Assembly (NCBI GenBank): GCA_963920665.1
Contig: OY987272.1
Location: 17,117,001 to 17,181,000 of the forward strand
DNA length: 64,000 nucleotides
Source of the DNA: Straminergon stramineum
Taxonomy: Eukaryota; Streptophyta; Bryopsida; Hypnales; Calliergonaceae
Reading direction: 5' to 3'
In this document: one piece after another, positions 62,955 through 64,000 of the stretch
Layout: the number at the start of each line of letters is the position of its first letter
How positions within the stretch are numbered: position 1 is the first letter of the stretch
The notes under the pieces: model-generated
What the model saw: the letters and a program-made list of their open reading frames with translations, nothing else
The model's database searches: none
Told to the model about the DNA's origin: nothing
Made by a program: the position numbers and the translations under genes

Positions 62955-63150
62955 TGGCATGTCATTTTTCATAAGGTAGGAGGTCCATAAAGTGTCCATT
63001 TAAGAGTTGAAGCTAAATTTGTGGAGGTGAAACTTCTTGAAATCTTTTTTTACTAAATTTTCCTTGAAAGACAAACATAATGGGCATCAAATACATGTCA
63101 TCTCATATTTTTTTGGAGCTTTGTGGAATTAGTTATGAATTTTTGAAGTT
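62955..63150 (+). repeat. Dispersed repeat, inverted relative to 10495-10690
   Basis: Shares 'gtaggaggtccataaagtg', 'gaggtgaaactt', 'tccttgaaagacaa' and 'ttatgaatttttgaagttga' with the reverse complement of 10495-10690, and is followed, as there, by the hairpin. Confidence 0.75.
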
Positions 63151-63163
63151 GAAATGGGAGAGG

Positions 63164-63273
63164 GCTCTAAAATTGCCCACCTCTTCACATGTACATTTTT
63201 TGTACATTGTTGGTACAACAAAAAAGCAACATGTGCAAATAGTGTATATTTGAGGAGGTGGAAAATTTAGAGC
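63164..63273. repeat. 110-bp hairpin element (copy 2)
   Basis: Starts GCTCTAAAATTGCCCACCTC and ends GAGGTGGAAAATTTAGAGC, the same ends and length as 10384-10494. The middle has decayed more, but GTTGGTAC is still present. Confidence 0.78.
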
Positions 63274-63292
63274 TCAAGTTCTTTAAGAACCT

Positions 63293-63840
63293 CCTACCTT
63301 AACCGCCTAAAGGACCAAATTGGTTTTTTTGGCAAGATAGTGATTTTGGGCAACTCACTACGAATGGAATTTCTATTTTTCTTGTCTGGAATTTTCACAG
63401 AACATGAGCATGAAGTTTTTCCTTAAGGCCCAAAAGATTTCATAACTTTTGATTGCATGGTTCAAAAGTTATTTGTATGATATGTAGTTTCTTCCTTGAC
63501 CCACACAATCCAAGCAAATCAATTTTTTCAGAAAAAAAATATTGAAATCGATTTTTTAGATTTATATATATGTGGAAAGCTTTGAATCATTCCATTTTGA
63601 TTAATGAGATGAAAGTTTTGAAGAATTTTAGTTTGCATGCAATCATTTATTTGACTCAATTTTCAATATTTTTTGAAAAAAGTAAATCGTAGGATGTAGA
63701 TTGTTTATTACAACATTACAACCATTGGGATTGACATTTTTCAAATCCATAGCTAATTTCTTAACAATTTTGTATTTTGAATCATTCTCTACTTCTTACT
63801 ACTTACTACTTTTTTCCTATATATTGTACAATTCCAAATT
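63293..63840 (+). repeat. Dispersed repeat, direct copy of 54241-54790
   Basis: See 54241-54790 for shared blocks. It starts right after the 110-bp hairpin. No coding capacity. The last 160 bases of the window show nothing recognisable. Confidence 0.72.
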
Positions 63841-64000
63841 ATCTGAAAATTTTCAAGAATGTAACTAATTTGCGTTGAAGAATGAATCCAAAGAAGCACC
63901 ACCAACATAGGGACATTTTTTCATACATATGTGACCATGTGAAGCGTAGCTTTTCTGTTTTTTGCAGGGCCAAAAAAAGGATTTTTGTCAATTTGATTGC

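Overview
The window looks like nuclear DNA of a land plant. It contains spliced genes with GT-AG introns, a plant-type UBP14 deubiquitinase, a plant-type GPI-anchored GH17-X8 glucanase, and gene islands of moderate GC set in very AT-rich, repeat-filled DNA. A spliced LysM-M23 peptidoglycan hydrolase gene, together with the compact AT-rich layout, makes a bryophyte (probably a moss) my best guess. The lineage is inference, not proof.

Layout. At 0-0.5 kb lies a frameshifted F-box/kelch-like remnant. At 1.65-4.35 kb, minus strand, is COQ10 (4 exons, 241 aa), whose first intron and leader are built of tandem duplications. From 4.7 to 11.1 kb is AT-rich repeat DNA with a small hairpin element. At 11.15-19.09 kb, minus, is UBP14 / isopeptidase T (19 exons, 803 aa, every exon join traced by hand). 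From 19.1 to 20.3 kb is its leader plus a foldback repeat. At 20.29-23.30 kb is a Tc1/mariner-type transposon with two 740-bp, near-identical terminal inverted repeats, each made of about four 180-bp tandem units, around a broken transposase. At 24.55-29.72 kb, minus, is a 12-exon gene for a 514-aa protein with three LysM domains and a complete M23 peptidase domain. From 30.8 to 44.7 kb is AT-rich repeat DNA with foldback elements. At 46.14-48.54 kb, plus, is a 5-exon GH17 beta-1,3-glucanase with X8 module and GPI tail. The rest, to 64 kb, is mostly repeats.

The most unusual item is a repeat family with two intact copies here, in opposite orientation (about 38.69-41.43 kb minus and 55.61-59.26 kb plus). 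Each carries an uninterrupted 140-aa ORF that aligns over its length with the SUMO fold but lacks the C-terminal Gly-Gly. A third, decayed 3' half of the ORF lies in tandem at 57.3 kb. The two copies flank the glucanase gene as large inverted arms.

The cellular genes do not form one pathway: COQ10 acts in mitochondrial ubiquinone function, UBP14 in ubiquitin-chain disassembly, LysM-M23 probably in peptidoglycan remodelling (plastid, if this plant keeps a plastid wall), and GH17-X8 in callose/cell-wall turnover. Coordinates of exons were set by reading splice sites and matching protein families from memory; no database search was run.
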